A stretch of DNA of 64,000 nt from an uncultured Muribaculaceae bacterium (GCA_958436175.1 CAUBJF010000001.1:372001-436000); one strand, 5' to 3'; shown: positions 53,902 to 62,988, numbered from the stretch's first letter. Numbers and translations are program-made. The notes: generated by a model not told the origin, from the sequence alone.

Positions 53902-54540
53902 ATGAAAAACGTAGCCCGTCTTTTAGCAGAAAAGCTCCTCAAAATCAGCGCAATCAAACTACAGCCCTCCAATCCCTTCACATGGGCATCGGGCTGGAAT
54001 TCTCCTATCTATACCGACAACCGCATGACGCTGTCGTTCCCGGAGACACGTTCATTCATCAAATTGGAACTTGCGCGTCTTGTCATGGAGAACTTTCCCG
54101 AAACACAGGCCATTGCCGGAGTCGCAACCGGGGCCATCGCACAAGGCGCCCTTGTTGCCGACGAGCTCAATCTTCCCTACGCATACGTCCGTTCGACACC
54201 TAAGGATCACGGTCTTGAAAACCTCATCGAAGGTGACCTCAAACCCGGCCAGAAAGTAGTAGTTGTCGAAGACCTCGTATCTACAGGTAAAAGCTCACTC
54301 AAAGCTGTGGAGGCAATCCGCAACGCAGGCTGTGAGGTTGTAGGCATGGTGGCACTTTTCACCTACGGCTTCCCCGTAGCTGCCGAAAGCTTCTCCAAGG
54401 CCGGTGTCAAGCTCCTCACGCTGAGCGACTACAATACAATGCTCGATGTAGCTCTTGAAATAGACTATATCTCCGAATCCGAACTCAACACCCTCAAGTG
54501 CTGGCGCATGGATCCCGCAACATGGACTCCCGAGCGCTGA
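53902..54540 (+). CDS. pyrE: Orotate phosphoribosyltransferase
   Basis: A 212-residue enzyme that makes OMP from orotate and PRPP in pyrimidine synthesis. The PRPP-binding loop 'VVVVEDLVSTGKSS' is in the middle and 'VRSTPKDHGLENLIEG' is the flexible catalytic loop carrying the Lys/His residues. 'FTWASGWNSPIYTDNR' binds orotate. Length is normal. It opens a co-directional run of six genes reaching serB, with short gaps or overlaps throughout. Confidence 0.97.
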   Translation: MKNVARLLAEKLLKISAIKLQPSNPFTWASGWNSPIYTDNRMTLSFPETRSFIKLELARLVMENFPETQAIAGVATGAIAQGALVADELNLPYAYVRSTPKDHGLENLIEGDLKPGQKVVVVEDLVSTGKSSLKAVEAIRNAGCEVVGMVALFTYGFPVAAESFSKAGVKLLTLSDYNTMLDVALEIDYISESELNTLKCWRMDPATWTPER

Positions 54541-54565
54541 TAAATACAACAAGACTATTCCCCAC

Positions 54566-54979
54566 ATGGCAAGATATACCTCAAAAGCCGTAACCATACC
54601 CATGCCGGTTGCCGACCTGGCAGCCAAATTCAGCGATTTCCGCGACCTGCAGACACGTCTCGACGAGCTTCCTGAAGAGCAGCGTGCTCGGGTGGGCCAG
54701 GTTTCCTTCTCGCAGGACACCATTACCATCACCACACCGCAGGTCGGCGCTATAGAGCTAAGAGCCGTCGAACGTACTCCGGACCACGTCTACCTGCAGG
54801 CTGAGAAATCGCCGGTTCCAATGCGCCTCGAAATCAACTTCGCGCCCAAGGATGCCGACCATACGGAAGTTTCCGGAGCTATTGATGTCGAAATCCCTAT
54901 GATGCTGAAACCCATGATAGGCCCGACACTCCAGAAAGCCGCCGACCAATTCGGCAGCCTCTTTGCATCGCTTGTCTGA
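54566..54979 (+). CDS. SRPBCC (START/Bet v1-like) superfamily protein
   Basis: A 137-residue cytoplasmic protein. It begins 'ARYTSKAVTIPMPVADLAAKFSDF', has central strands 'ITITTPQVGAIELRAVERTPDHVYLQAE' and ends in the long C-terminal helix 'MLKPMIGPTLQKAADQFGSLFASL', the helix-grip order of SRPBCC proteins. Such proteins bind small hydrophobic ligands; the ligand here is unknown. It follows pyrE by 25 bp. Confidence 0.85.
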   Translation: MARYTSKAVTIPMPVADLAAKFSDFRDLQTRLDELPEEQRARVGQVSFSQDTITITTPQVGAIELRAVERTPDHVYLQAEKSPVPMRLEINFAPKDADHTEVSGAIDVEIPMMLKPMIGPTLQKAADQFGSLFASLV

Positions 54980-54989
54980 CAAACCGATA

Positions 54990-55484
54990 ATGCGGCGCTG
55001 TCTCTCCATCGCATCATGCCTTGCCGTCCTGGCCATGTGCACTTCCTGCCATAGCCTCGACGACGACCGTATACCATATGCCCCTGTAAGCCTTGCATTC
55101 TACACCGTCCACGACTGGGACACCTATGGGACACCGTCTGCCCTGGACCACAAACGTTTCATTATCCAGGAACGCATACCTTCCAACTTCCCCTACAGCG
55201 CCTCCATGGCCACCGGCTTCGGAGGCGTACTTCTTGTCGGTGATGTCCTCGGCGAGCCAAGGGCCTACGACCTCGCATGTCCTGTCGAGGCCAAATCGTC
55301 GGTGCGTATCTCTGTCGACAAAGAGACCATGCTCGCAGAATGCCCTGTCTGCCATAGCACCTACGATATCTTCTCGCTCGCCGGGCATCCTGTTTCCGGG
55401 AAAGCGGCAGAAAAAGGCTTCGGGCTGCGCGTCTACCGTGTCGGACGCGGTCAGGGCAATTTCTACATGATAGTCACAAACTAA
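54990..55484 (+). CDS. Rieske-like lipoprotein with altered cluster ligands
   Basis: A 164-residue protein with a signal peptide and lipobox ('LAVLAMCTSC', Cys17 or Cys20), so probably membrane anchored. 'YDLACPVEAKSSVR' (C97) and 'AECPVCHSTYDIFSLAGHPVSGKA' (C118, C121, H122) align in place with the two metal-binding loops of Rieske ferredoxins, whose pattern is CxH...CxxH. Here the first His is missing and the second pair is CxxCH. A [2Fe-2S] Rieske cluster is therefore unlikely as such; a different metal site or loss of metal is possible. It starts 10 bp after the SRPBCC gene and precedes an SGNH hydrolase gene by 7 bp. Confidence 0.75.
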   Translation: MRRCLSIASCLAVLAMCTSCHSLDDDRIPYAPVSLAFYTVHDWDTYGTPSALDHKRFIIQERIPSNFPYSASMATGFGGVLLVGDVLGEPRAYDLACPVEAKSSVRISVDKETMLAECPVCHSTYDIFSLAGHPVSGKAAEKGFGLRVYRVGRGQGNFYMIVTN

Positions 55485-55491
55485 GTCACGT

Positions 55492-56280
55492 ATGAAAAAG
55501 CATTACGTGGCTTTGTGGGCACTCCTGGCAGTCGCTTTTGTCTTCTTCCTGATCCTGCCTTTCGCCGGCATGCCGACTGTATTCGGCCATACTTTCAAAT
55601 CGGCCGGTATCGCCGAAGCCATCACTGCCGAAAATCATTCCGGCAGAAATGTCGTCCCCGACACAGTCCGGAACGACAGTGTCCCTCAACAGAACTTTCC
55701 TGTACCCTGCGACACGACATCCCAGACCATACTCTTCATCGGCGACTCGATGCTCGAAGGACTCGGGCCACGCATGGCAGCCTATGCCGAGAAGAATGGT
55801 CATACGCTCTATAATGTGATATGGTACTCGTCGACCTCCGAGCGATGGGGCAGTTCCGACAAGCTACGCTCATACATACAGAGACTAAACCCTTCCTTCG
55901 TATTTATCTGTCTCGGAGCGAACGAACTGTTCGTACCGGACATCAAGAACCGGCGACTGCAATACGTCCGCAATATCGTCGCCGACATCGATACGCTGCC
56001 ATACCTTTGGATAGGCCCCCCGAACTGGAAACCCGACACCGGCATCAACGACCTAATCGCATCGAACACACGCGAAGGAGGCTTCTTCCTGAGCGACGGC
56101 ATGCATTTCGACAGAAGCAAGGACGGGGCACACCCGACTCGCAGTTCTGCCGCCGCATGGATGGACAGTGTGGCACGGTGGATGCCACAGCATAGCTTCC
56201 ATCCTATACGTATGGAGCGTCCCGAAAAAGACGAAGGACGTCCAAAACGTGTATTCGTCCATCAGCCCAACGAAAAATGA
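55492..56280 (+). CDS. SGNH-hydrolase-type (DUF459-like) membrane-anchored protein
   Basis: A 262-residue protein with one N-terminal membrane helix (~6-25) and a periplasmic SGNH domain. Block I 'FIGDSMLEGLG' (nucleophile Ser), 'CLGANELF' (Gly-x-Asn block) and 'DGAHPT' (Asp-x-x-His) supply a full catalytic set. Such proteins act as acetylesterases or as acyltransferase partners that move acetyl groups onto surface polysaccharides. It overlaps by 4 bp (ATGA) the MBOAT gene, so the two form an acyl-transfer pair like AlgJ/AlgI or PatB/PatA. The acceptor glycan is unknown. Confidence 0.88.
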   Translation: MKKHYVALWALLAVAFVFFLILPFAGMPTVFGHTFKSAGIAEAITAENHSGRNVVPDTVRNDSVPQQNFPVPCDTTSQTILFIGDSMLEGLGPRMAAYAEKNGHTLYNVIWYSSTSERWGSSDKLRSYIQRLNPSFVFICLGANELFVPDIKNRRLQYVRNIVADIDTLPYLWIGPPNWKPDTGINDLIASNTREGGFFLSDGMHFDRSKDGAHPTRSSAAAWMDSVARWMPQHSFHPIRMERPEKDEGRPKRVFVHQPNEK

Positions 56281-57755
56281 CAACAATCGCCCAATGCCTG
56301 CTCAACATACGCGACTGCCTCACCTATGACGCGGCAGCCCCTATGCTGTTCTCGTCCGGTACTTTCTGGGCTCTCTTCCTCATCTTCATGCCTGTCTACG
56401 GCCTTCTTCGCCGAAGCTATGTGCAGATGATGGCTTTCGTTGTTGCTTTCAGCCTCTTTTTCTACTATAAAAGTAGTGGCATCTTCGTCTTACTCCTTTT
56501 CGGCACCTCGCTTTTCGACTGGGTTCTCTCGAGAGTCATGTCGCGGCCCGGACACAGCCGCAAATTCCGACGCTGCTGCGTAGCTCTGTCGCTGACAGCA
56601 TCACTCGGTATCCTCGGCTATTTCAAGTATGCCAATTTCTTCCTATGGAACATAAGCGCAATGGTTGCTGCCAACTTCCAGCCTCTCGACCTGGTGCTTC
56701 CGGTAGGGATATCGTTCTATACCTTCCAGTCCATAAGCTACATAATCGATGTCTACAAAGGACGTGTGGCCCCGACTGCCACATGGCTTGAGTATGCCTT
56801 CTTCCTGTCGTTTTTCCCTGCTCTTGTCGCCGGTCCTATAGTACGTGCCGACTATTTCCTGCCTCAACTGCGCGAAAACCGTCATGCCACACGCGATGAA
56901 GTCTATATGGGTCTTTGGCTCGTCATCCTCGGAGTCATCAAGAAAGCTGTAATCGCTGACTACATAGCGCAGTACAACGACCTTATCTTCCAGAATCCCG
57001 GCGGATATTCCGGTTTCGAAACACTCATGGGTATCATAGGGTACACCATGCAGATCTACTGCGATTTCTCTGGCTACTCCGACATGGCCATAGGAATTGC
57101 CCTGATGATGGGCTTCAAACTGGCAAAGAACTTCAATTTCCCATATAAATCGAGGAATCTCACCGACTTCTGGCGCAGATGGCACATCTCGCTGTCGACG
57201 TGGCTGCGCGACTACGTCTATATTCCTCTCGGCGGCAACCGCAAAGGTACAGCAAGGACCTACCTCAACAACTTCGCCACGATGCTCGTCGGCGGTCTAT
57301 GGCACGGTGCGGCTTGGAAGTTCGTATTCTGGGGAGCGATGCACGGTGCAGGGCTCGCCGTCCACAAGGCTTCGGGGCCCTGGCTGCGGCGTCTGCCCGA
57401 CAACTACTTCGTCAAAGCCATGTCGTGGTTCGTCACCTTCGTTTTCGTAGCCATGCTATGGGTTTTCTTCCGTGCCGACACATGGACAGATTCATATACT
57501 GTCATAGCATCTGTATTCCGCGATTTCTCGCTGTCGTACATCCCGGCTTTCGCATCCGCCCGCACACTCTGGCTTATCCTCATGCTTATCATAGTGGCGG
57601 CACATTGCCTCCCGACGAACTTCTGGGGCAAGACAGCGGCAGCCTTCGTACATTCGCCGTGGATAGTCAAGCTCCTGATATTCATCATCACGGTACAGCT
57701 TGTGATAGAACTCCGTTCGTCGACAGTAACCCCGTTCATATACTTCCAGTTCTAA
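56277..57755 (+). CDS. MBOAT-family O-acyltransferase (AlgI/DltB-like)
   Basis: A 492-residue polytopic inner-membrane protein with about 11 helices. 'PVGISFYTFQSISYIIDVYKG' is the AlgI-type signature, 'NFPYKSRNLTDFWRRWHISLSTWLRDYVYIPLGG' the conserved re-entrant region, and 'VGGLWHGAAWKFVFWG' holds the catalytic histidine. The family passes acyl groups, mostly acetyl, across the membrane for transfer to glycans outside. It overlaps the SGNH gene and precedes serB by 21 bp. Confidence 0.94.
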   Translation: MTTIAQCLLNIRDCLTYDAAAPMLFSSGTFWALFLIFMPVYGLLRRSYVQMMAFVVAFSLFFYYKSSGIFVLLLFGTSLFDWVLSRVMSRPGHSRKFRRCCVALSLTASLGILGYFKYANFFLWNISAMVAANFQPLDLVLPVGISFYTFQSISYIIDVYKGRVAPTATWLEYAFFLSFFPALVAGPIVRADYFLPQLRENRHATRDEVYMGLWLVILGVIKKAVIADYIAQYNDLIFQNPGGYSGFETLMGIIGYTMQIYCDFSGYSDMAIGIALMMGFKLAKNFNFPYKSRNLTDFWRRWHISLSTWLRDYVYIPLGGNRKGTARTYLNNFATMLVGGLWHGAAWKFVFWGAMHGAGLAVHKASGPWLRRLPDNYFVKAMSWFVTFVFVAMLWVFFRADTWTDSYTVIASVFRDFSLSYIPAFASARTLWLILMLIIVAAHCLPTNFWGKTAAAFVHSPWIVKLLIFIITVQLVIELRSSTVTPFIYFQF

Positions 57756-57776
57756 AATCGACATAATACTTACCAT

Positions 57777-59009
57777 ATGGAAAATATAGAGCTTATATTA
57801 ATCAATATTTCCGGCGACGACCGACCCGGCGTCACATCTGCGCTAACCGAGATACTGGCACGTCACGAGGCCCATATCCTCGACATCGGCCAGGCCGATA
57901 TCCATCACTCTCTTTCGCTTGGCATCCTTTTCCGCACCAGTTCCGACCGTTCGGGCGACATCATGAAGGACCTTCTCTTCAAGAGCTACGAACTCAGTGT
58001 CAAGATACGCTTCACCCCCATCTCCATATCCGATTATGAGGAATGGGTTTCCATGCAGGGTAAGAACCGCTGGATCATCACCATCCTTGGCCGTCAGCTC
58101 ACGGCACGTCACATAGCTCTCGTCACAGACGAGATAGCCCGTCAGGAGCTCAATATAGACGGCATACAACGCCTTACAGGCCGTATGCCTCTACGTGAAA
58201 ATGAGGAACCGCGTTCGAAATCCTGCGTCGAGTTCTCCGTCAGAGGCAACCCTATCGACATCACCGCCATGCGCAGCCGCTTCCTTCAGATTTCTCAAGA
58301 AGAGGAATTCGACATATCTCTCCAGGAAGACAATGTCTTCCGCCGATGCCGCCGCCTTATATGCTTCGATATGGACTCCACGCTCATCGAGACAGAGGTT
58401 ATCGACGAGCTTGCCATGCGTGCAGGAGTCGGCGACAAGGTCAAGGCCATAACCGAAAGTGCCATGCGTGGCGAGATTGATTTCACGGAGAGCTTCAAAC
58501 GCCGTGTCGCGCTCCTCAAGGGACTCGACGAAAGCGTGATGCGCGACATCGCCGAACATCTTCCCATCACCGAAGGTGTCGAGCGCATGATGCAGGTACT
58601 CAAACGCACAGGCTACAAGACTGCCATCCTGTCGGGCGGTTTCACTTATTTCGGGAACTATCTGCGCCAGAAATTCGGCTTCGACTATGTTTATGCCAAC
58701 GACCTCGAAATAGTCGACGGGAAACTGACGGGACGTCACTGCGGCGATATCGTCGACGGAAAACGCAAAGCCGAACTGCTCAAGATTATTGCCCAGGTCG
58801 AGAACATCAACATCGCCCAGACCATAGCCGTAGGAGATGGTGCCAACGACCTCCCCATGCTATCCACTGCAGGTCTCGGCATTGCCTTCCATGCCAAGCC
58901 AAAAGTGAAGCAGACGGCACGCCAGTCGATATCTACCATCGGACTCGACGGTGTCCTGTACTTCCTCGGATTTAAGGACAGCTTCATCTCCGATACCCCC
59001 AGGAACTGA
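57777..59009 (+). CDS. serB: Phosphoserine phosphatase with N-terminal ACT domains
   Basis: A 410-residue HAD enzyme that makes serine from phosphoserine. The N-terminal ~180 residues contain two ACT-like domains ('NISGDDRPGVTSALTEILARHEAHILDI', 'WIITILGRQLTARHIALVTDEI') that may sense serine or another amino acid. The catalytic domain begins 'CFDMDSTLIETEVIDELA' (nucleophile and general-acid Asp), with 'ILSGGFTYF' (Ser) and 'AVGDGANDLPML' (metal Asp). This two-part layout is usual in Bacteroidota. It ends the pyrE-to-serB run before a strong terminator. Confidence 0.96.
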   Translation: MENIELILINISGDDRPGVTSALTEILARHEAHILDIGQADIHHSLSLGILFRTSSDRSGDIMKDLLFKSYELSVKIRFTPISISDYEEWVSMQGKNRWIITILGRQLTARHIALVTDEIARQELNIDGIQRLTGRMPLRENEEPRSKSCVEFSVRGNPIDITAMRSRFLQISQEEEFDISLQEDNVFRRCRRLICFDMDSTLIETEVIDELAMRAGVGDKVKAITESAMRGEIDFTESFKRRVALLKGLDESVMRDIAEHLPITEGVERMMQVLKRTGYKTAILSGGFTYFGNYLRQKFGFDYVYANDLEIVDGKLTGRHCGDIVDGKRKAELLKIIAQVENINIAQTIAVGDGANDLPMLSTAGLGIAFHAKPKVKQTARQSISTIGLDGVLYFLGFKDSFISDTPRN

Positions 59010-59029
59010 ACACCCTGACCAGTTGTACT

Positions 59030-59088
59030 CGACGCAGAAATAGTTTCTATGCGGAAGCCGAACTATTTCTGCGTCGGATGCGTTTTAT
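59030..59088 (+). terminator. Strong hairpin terminator after serB
   Basis: A perfect 16-bp stem, CGACGCAGAAATAGTT (59030-59045) and AACTATTTCTGCGTCG (59061-59076), followed by GATGCGTTTTAT. It ends the long pyrE-serB transcript. Confidence 0.8.
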
Positions 59089-59123
59089 AGACAAGTCATA
59101 ACTTTTCAACTAATTCATCATTT

Positions 59124-61460
59124 ATGCAGAGCCGAACAACGAAGGCTTTAAAGTGCAGTTTTATCTTCTTAGTATTTCTCTTGACACTGACCCCTGCGCC
59201 GCCTGTTACGGCGCAGGGCGGTCATCAGTCAGTGGGACTGGTGCTTAGCGGCGGCGGTGCACGCGGCATCGCCCATATAGGCGTCATAAAGGCACTGGAA
59301 GAGAACGACATTCCCATCGACTTCATCACCGGGACATCGGCAGGTTCCATAGTTGGGGCTCTCTATGCCTGCGGATATACTACCGACGAAATGATGGAAC
59401 TCTTCACTTCCGAATATTTCAACTATATGGCCACGGGTCGCATTGACCCCTCGCTGGTATTCTATTTCTCCCGTCCGGAATCTACACCGCAGATAGCCGG
59501 TGCTTCATTCGGCCCCGCCGATAGCGTGGCCGGAAAGCCGGTGTTCAATCCTCAGTCGATTATATCTCCTACGGCCATGTCCTTCGGCTTCATGCAGATA
59601 TTCGGCGCCTATACAGCCCAGTGCGACGGTAATTTTGACAATCTCTTCGTACCATTTCGCAGCATAGCTTCCGACCTCACCACTCGCCGCGCCAAGGTGC
59701 TCGGACGAGGCAACCTCGCCGAGGCCGTACGTGCATCCATGAGCTTTCCTCTCGTTTTCCAGGCTACCGAAATCGACGGCCAGGTATTCTACGACGGCGG
59801 AATATACGACAATTTCCCCATCGAAGCCATGCGTACGGAGTTCGCCCCGTCCATGATACTGGGTGTCGACGTATCTTCTTCAAGCAAGCCGGGTCCTAAG
59901 ACAACCTTCATGGACCAGATCGAAAACCTGGTCGAACAGCCCCAGAGCTATGACGTACCACCGGGAAACGGCATCAAACTGCGAATCCCGGTAGCTGATT
60001 TCGGACTGCTCGACTGGGGCAAAGCCCGGCAGATCTACCAGGCAGGCTACGACAAGGCGATGTCGATGATGGACTCAATCAAAGGACGTATTACCTCTCG
60101 TACACCTGCCAAAGCACGCAGGCTGCGCCGTGACGTATTCAAATCACAGACCCCGTTCCTCCGCTTCGACTCAGTCCGCATCTCGGGCGGAACCCCGACA
60201 CAAAACGAATACATCCGCTATCTCTTCCATCCTGCCAAAGGCTGCGATACGATAGGTGTCGACCGCGCCAGGCTCGCCTTCTACAGGGCGGCCGCTTCCG
60301 ACAAGCTCAGCTATCTGCGTCCTACTGCCGTCCTCAACGACGACTCAACCGACTTGTTCACCCTCGACCTCCAGATACAGCCCAAGAAACGCTTCGCAGC
60401 CGGTGTAGGCGGTTATATCACATCCAGCACCAACAGCTATCTTTATCTCCGTGGAGCATATTCTTCCCTGAGTTTCCGTTCTGTCAGCACTTCGCTGGAA
60501 GCCTGGATTGGACAGACATATATCGCCGGAGTCCTTTCCGGCAGGCTGAACCTGCATACTTCCATACCGTCGGCAATCCTGCTGACAGCCGTGGCGTCGC
60601 GCCGCAAATACCACGAGAACGAGGACTTCTTCTTCCGCGACAAGCAGCCTGCATTCGTGACCGACCACGAATATTTCGGCAAGCTTGCTTACTCCCTGGC
60701 AGCCGGTTTCAACGGCATAGCCGAAGTCGGAGTTGGCGGAGGCAGCCTGCACAACACCTTCTACGCCGACAGTCATTCCGACAGCAACGACAACAGGCGC
60801 GACTTTGCCGACCTCGACCTCGGACAGGCGTATGCCGCCTATAAATCCTCCACAATCGAAAATATCAATTTCCCGACAAGCGGCTACGATCATTATTTAC
60901 GCGTTGCCTGTATCGGCGGCAAGGCACGGTACCTTCTGCCCAAGGCCCTGGGTTCCGGGCGCCTTTCCGAACATGAGCTATGGGCACAAATCGACATCAG
61001 GACACGTAACTATTTCGACATCCACCGACATTGGAGCCTGGGTCTCGAAGGCAAGATTGTGGCCAGCAACCGCCGCCTTCTCAAATCGTACGACGCTGCC
61101 ATAAGCACAGCTGCCGCCTATAATCCTACACCGGCCTCGCACAACACCTTCAACCCGGCTCTCCGGGCCAACAGCTTCGTAGGTATAGGAATCATACCTA
61201 TATACAAATACAACAGCTCTCTGTCGGCCCGTCTGTCGCTCAACGCCTTTATCCCCGGGCGACGCATCATTGAAAACACAGACGGCTCGGCACATTATGG
61301 CCGCTGGTTCGATTCAGCACGTTTCTTCGGGGAATTCGATGTCGTCTATGCCCTGCCATTCGCTTCCATCAGCGGATACTGCAACTATACGTCCAGCCCG
61401 GGGAGGTTCAATTTCGGCATATCTTTCGGAATCTTCCTGCCTGCGCCCTCCTTCCTTTGA
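59124..61460 (+). CDS. Patatin-like phospholipase fused to outer-membrane barrel (type Vd-like)
   Basis: A 778-residue protein with a signal peptide (~1-30). The patatin domain (~37-320) has the oxyanion loop 'SGGGARGIAHIG', the nucleophile Ser in 'GTSAGS' (S72) and the Asp of the dyad in 'YDGGIYDNFP' (D224). Residues ~345-430 look like a single POTRA domain, and the last ~350 residues are aromatic beta-strands of an Omp85-type barrel ending in 'FGISFGIFLPAPSFL'. The design matches PlpD-type (type Vd) autotransporters, in which the barrel exports its own lipase. The family is known in Bacteroidota. Whether the lipase is cleaved off here is not visible. Confidence 0.92.
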   Translation: MQSRTTKALKCSFIFLVFLLTLTPAPPVTAQGGHQSVGLVLSGGGARGIAHIGVIKALEENDIPIDFITGTSAGSIVGALYACGYTTDEMMELFTSEYFNYMATGRIDPSLVFYFSRPESTPQIAGASFGPADSVAGKPVFNPQSIISPTAMSFGFMQIFGAYTAQCDGNFDNLFVPFRSIASDLTTRRAKVLGRGNLAEAVRASMSFPLVFQATEIDGQVFYDGGIYDNFPIEAMRTEFAPSMILGVDVSSSSKPGPKTTFMDQIENLVEQPQSYDVPPGNGIKLRIPVADFGLLDWGKARQIYQAGYDKAMSMMDSIKGRITSRTPAKARRLRRDVFKSQTPFLRFDSVRISGGTPTQNEYIRYLFHPAKGCDTIGVDRARLAFYRAAASDKLSYLRPTAVLNDDSTDLFTLDLQIQPKKRFAAGVGGYITSSTNSYLYLRGAYSSLSFRSVSTSLEAWIGQTYIAGVLSGRLNLHTSIPSAILLTAVASRRKYHENEDFFFRDKQPAFVTDHEYFGKLAYSLAAGFNGIAEVGVGGGSLHNTFYADSHSDSNDNRRDFADLDLGQAYAAYKSSTIENINFPTSGYDHYLRVACIGGKARYLLPKALGSGRLSEHELWAQIDIRTRNYFDIHRHWSLGLEGKIVASNRRLLKSYDAAISTAAAYNPTPASHNTFNPALRANSFVGIGIIPIYKYNSSLSARLSLNAFIPGRRIIENTDGSAHYGRWFDSARFFGEFDVVYALPFASISGYCNYTSSPGRFNFGISFGIFLPAPSFL

Positions 61461-61470
61461 AATAAAAAAC

Positions 61471-61478
61471 GTATTTTT
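61471..61478 (+). promoter_or_regulatory. -7 box upstream of ssb
   Basis: TATTTTTG 24 nt before the ssb ATG fits TAnnTTTG; no TTTG is found at 19-21 nt upstream. Confidence 0.5.
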
Positions 61479-61502
61479 GCAGGATAATAACCAGGCATCC
61501 TC

Positions 61503-61844
61503 ATGAACAAAGCTATATTACTCGGCAACGTAGGTCGCGACCCACGTATGCGTATGGCCGACGGAAGCCCCGTAGCCGAATTCCCTCTCGCTACGAACGA
61601 CCGTCGCCGCGCCCGCCGCGCCGACGGCACGGAAAGTCCTGATGGCGAAGTAACCGAAATCACGGAATGGCACAACATCGTGATGTGGGGTCGCGCCGCC
61701 GAATTTGCGGAGAAATACATCCGTAAAGGCTCACGTCTGCTTGTAGAAGGCAAGATACGTACGCGTTTTTGGGATGACCATAACGCCATCCGTCATAACA
61801 TCACGGAAATATACGTCGATAATTTCGAAATTTTACCCAAATAA
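61503..61844 (+). CDS. ssb: Single-stranded DNA-binding protein, tail-less
   Basis: A 113-residue protein that is nearly only an OB fold: 'MNKAILLGNVGRDPRMR', 'AEFPLATNDRRRAR', 'EWHNIVMWGRAAEFAEKYIRKGSRLLVEGKIRTR' and 'EIYVDNFEILPK'. It covers single-stranded DNA during replication, repair or transformation. The flexible linker and the acidic tip (DDDIPF type) through which SSB recruits partners are absent; the protein stops right after the last strand. Bacteroidota often have several SSB paralogues, so the main, tailed SSB may be elsewhere. ribD follows by 26 bp. Confidence 0.93.
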   Translation: MNKAILLGNVGRDPRMRMADGSPVAEFPLATNDRRRARRADGTESPDGEVTEITEWHNIVMWGRAAEFAEKYIRKGSRLLVEGKIRTRFWDDHNAIRHNITEIYVDNFEILPK

Positions 61845-61870
61845 ACGTTACAAGACAATCAGCCCGAACT

Positions 61871-62911
61871 ATGAATTTCAGCTGCGAAGATGAGCGTTAC
61901 ATGCGCCGGGCGTTGCGTCTGGCCGAAGCCGGACGCGGTTTCGTCAATCCCAACCCAATGGTAGGCGCGGTCATTGTAGCACCCGGCGGCCGCATCATAG
62001 GAGAAGGGTGGCACCGATGCTTCGGAGCCCCTCATGCCGAAGTCAACGCCGTAGCATCGGTATCTGTGTGCGACAGCAGACTCCTGGGCCATTCCACTAT
62101 CTATGTGACACTCGAACCCTGCTCTCATTATGGCAAGACACCGCCATGTGCCGACCTGCTGGCATCCTGCGGCTTCCGACGTGTCGTGGTCGCAACCGTC
62201 GATCCCAATCCGAAAGTGGCCGGAAGAGGAATAGAAAAGTTGCGCAAAGCAGGAATAGAAGTCGAGACAGGACTCCTCGAAGATGAAAGCCGACGTCTCA
62301 ACGCCGGCTTCATGACAGCGCACAGCCTCGGCCGTCCCTTCATAACCCTGAAATGGGCATGCAGCGCCGACGGCTTCATGGATATAGACCGCCATGGTCA
62401 TCCAGAACCATATATCTTTTCCACCCCCGTAAGTTCGCTCGAAACACACCAGTTGAGAGCCTGCAACGATGCAATAGCAGTCGGAGCGCGGACGGTGGAA
62501 GCCGATACTCCCCGTCTCGACACCCGCTTCATGCCCGGACATTCGCCAAGGCCTGTCGTTTTCGACCGGCATGGACTGATATCGGGACTTGAAGACTACT
62601 TCCCGGGAAGAAACGCCATCCATATCACCACAAACGCACCACTTTCTGAAACGCTGCACAAGCTCTATGCCGATGACGGTCTCACATCCATACTCGTCGA
62701 GGGGGGGCCACGTCTGCTGCAGAGCTTTCTCGATGCCGGCATATGGGACGCCGCACGTGTCGAAGTGTCGCCGCGCCGTCTCGCTGAAAAAGGTCGAGCC
62801 CAGGCTCCCGTCCTCACGGCGATGCCCTTCAGGACAAAGATACTCGAGCCTAACTCTATCTTTTATTACTCCAACAACCCACTCGTCGGAACGTGGTCGC
62901 CTATTTGTTAA
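61871..62911 (+). CDS. ribD: Bifunctional riboflavin biosynthesis deaminase/reductase
   Basis: A 346-residue two-domain enzyme for two consecutive steps of riboflavin synthesis. The N-terminal deaminase has the zinc site 'PHAEVNAV' and 'EPCSHYGKTPPCADLL', the C-terminal reductase 'TLKWACSADGFMD', 'DAIAVGARTVEADTPRLDTR' and 'ILVEGGPRLLQSFLDAG'. Length is normal. It is probably co-transcribed with ssb. Confidence 0.97.
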   Translation: MNFSCEDERYMRRALRLAEAGRGFVNPNPMVGAVIVAPGGRIIGEGWHRCFGAPHAEVNAVASVSVCDSRLLGHSTIYVTLEPCSHYGKTPPCADLLASCGFRRVVVATVDPNPKVAGRGIEKLRKAGIEVETGLLEDESRRLNAGFMTAHSLGRPFITLKWACSADGFMDIDRHGHPEPYIFSTPVSSLETHQLRACNDAIAVGARTVEADTPRLDTRFMPGHSPRPVVFDRHGLISGLEDYFPGRNAIHITTNAPLSETLHKLYADDGLTSILVEGGPRLLQSFLDAGIWDAARVEVSPRRLAEKGRAQAPVLTAMPFRTKILEPNSIFYYSNNPLVGTWSPIC

Positions 62912-62988
62912 TCTTTATTGGCAATGCCGCTCCGATGGAGTTAAAAACATATAAATGCGCCCTATTTCGTGGGTTTTAGACCTAAGAG

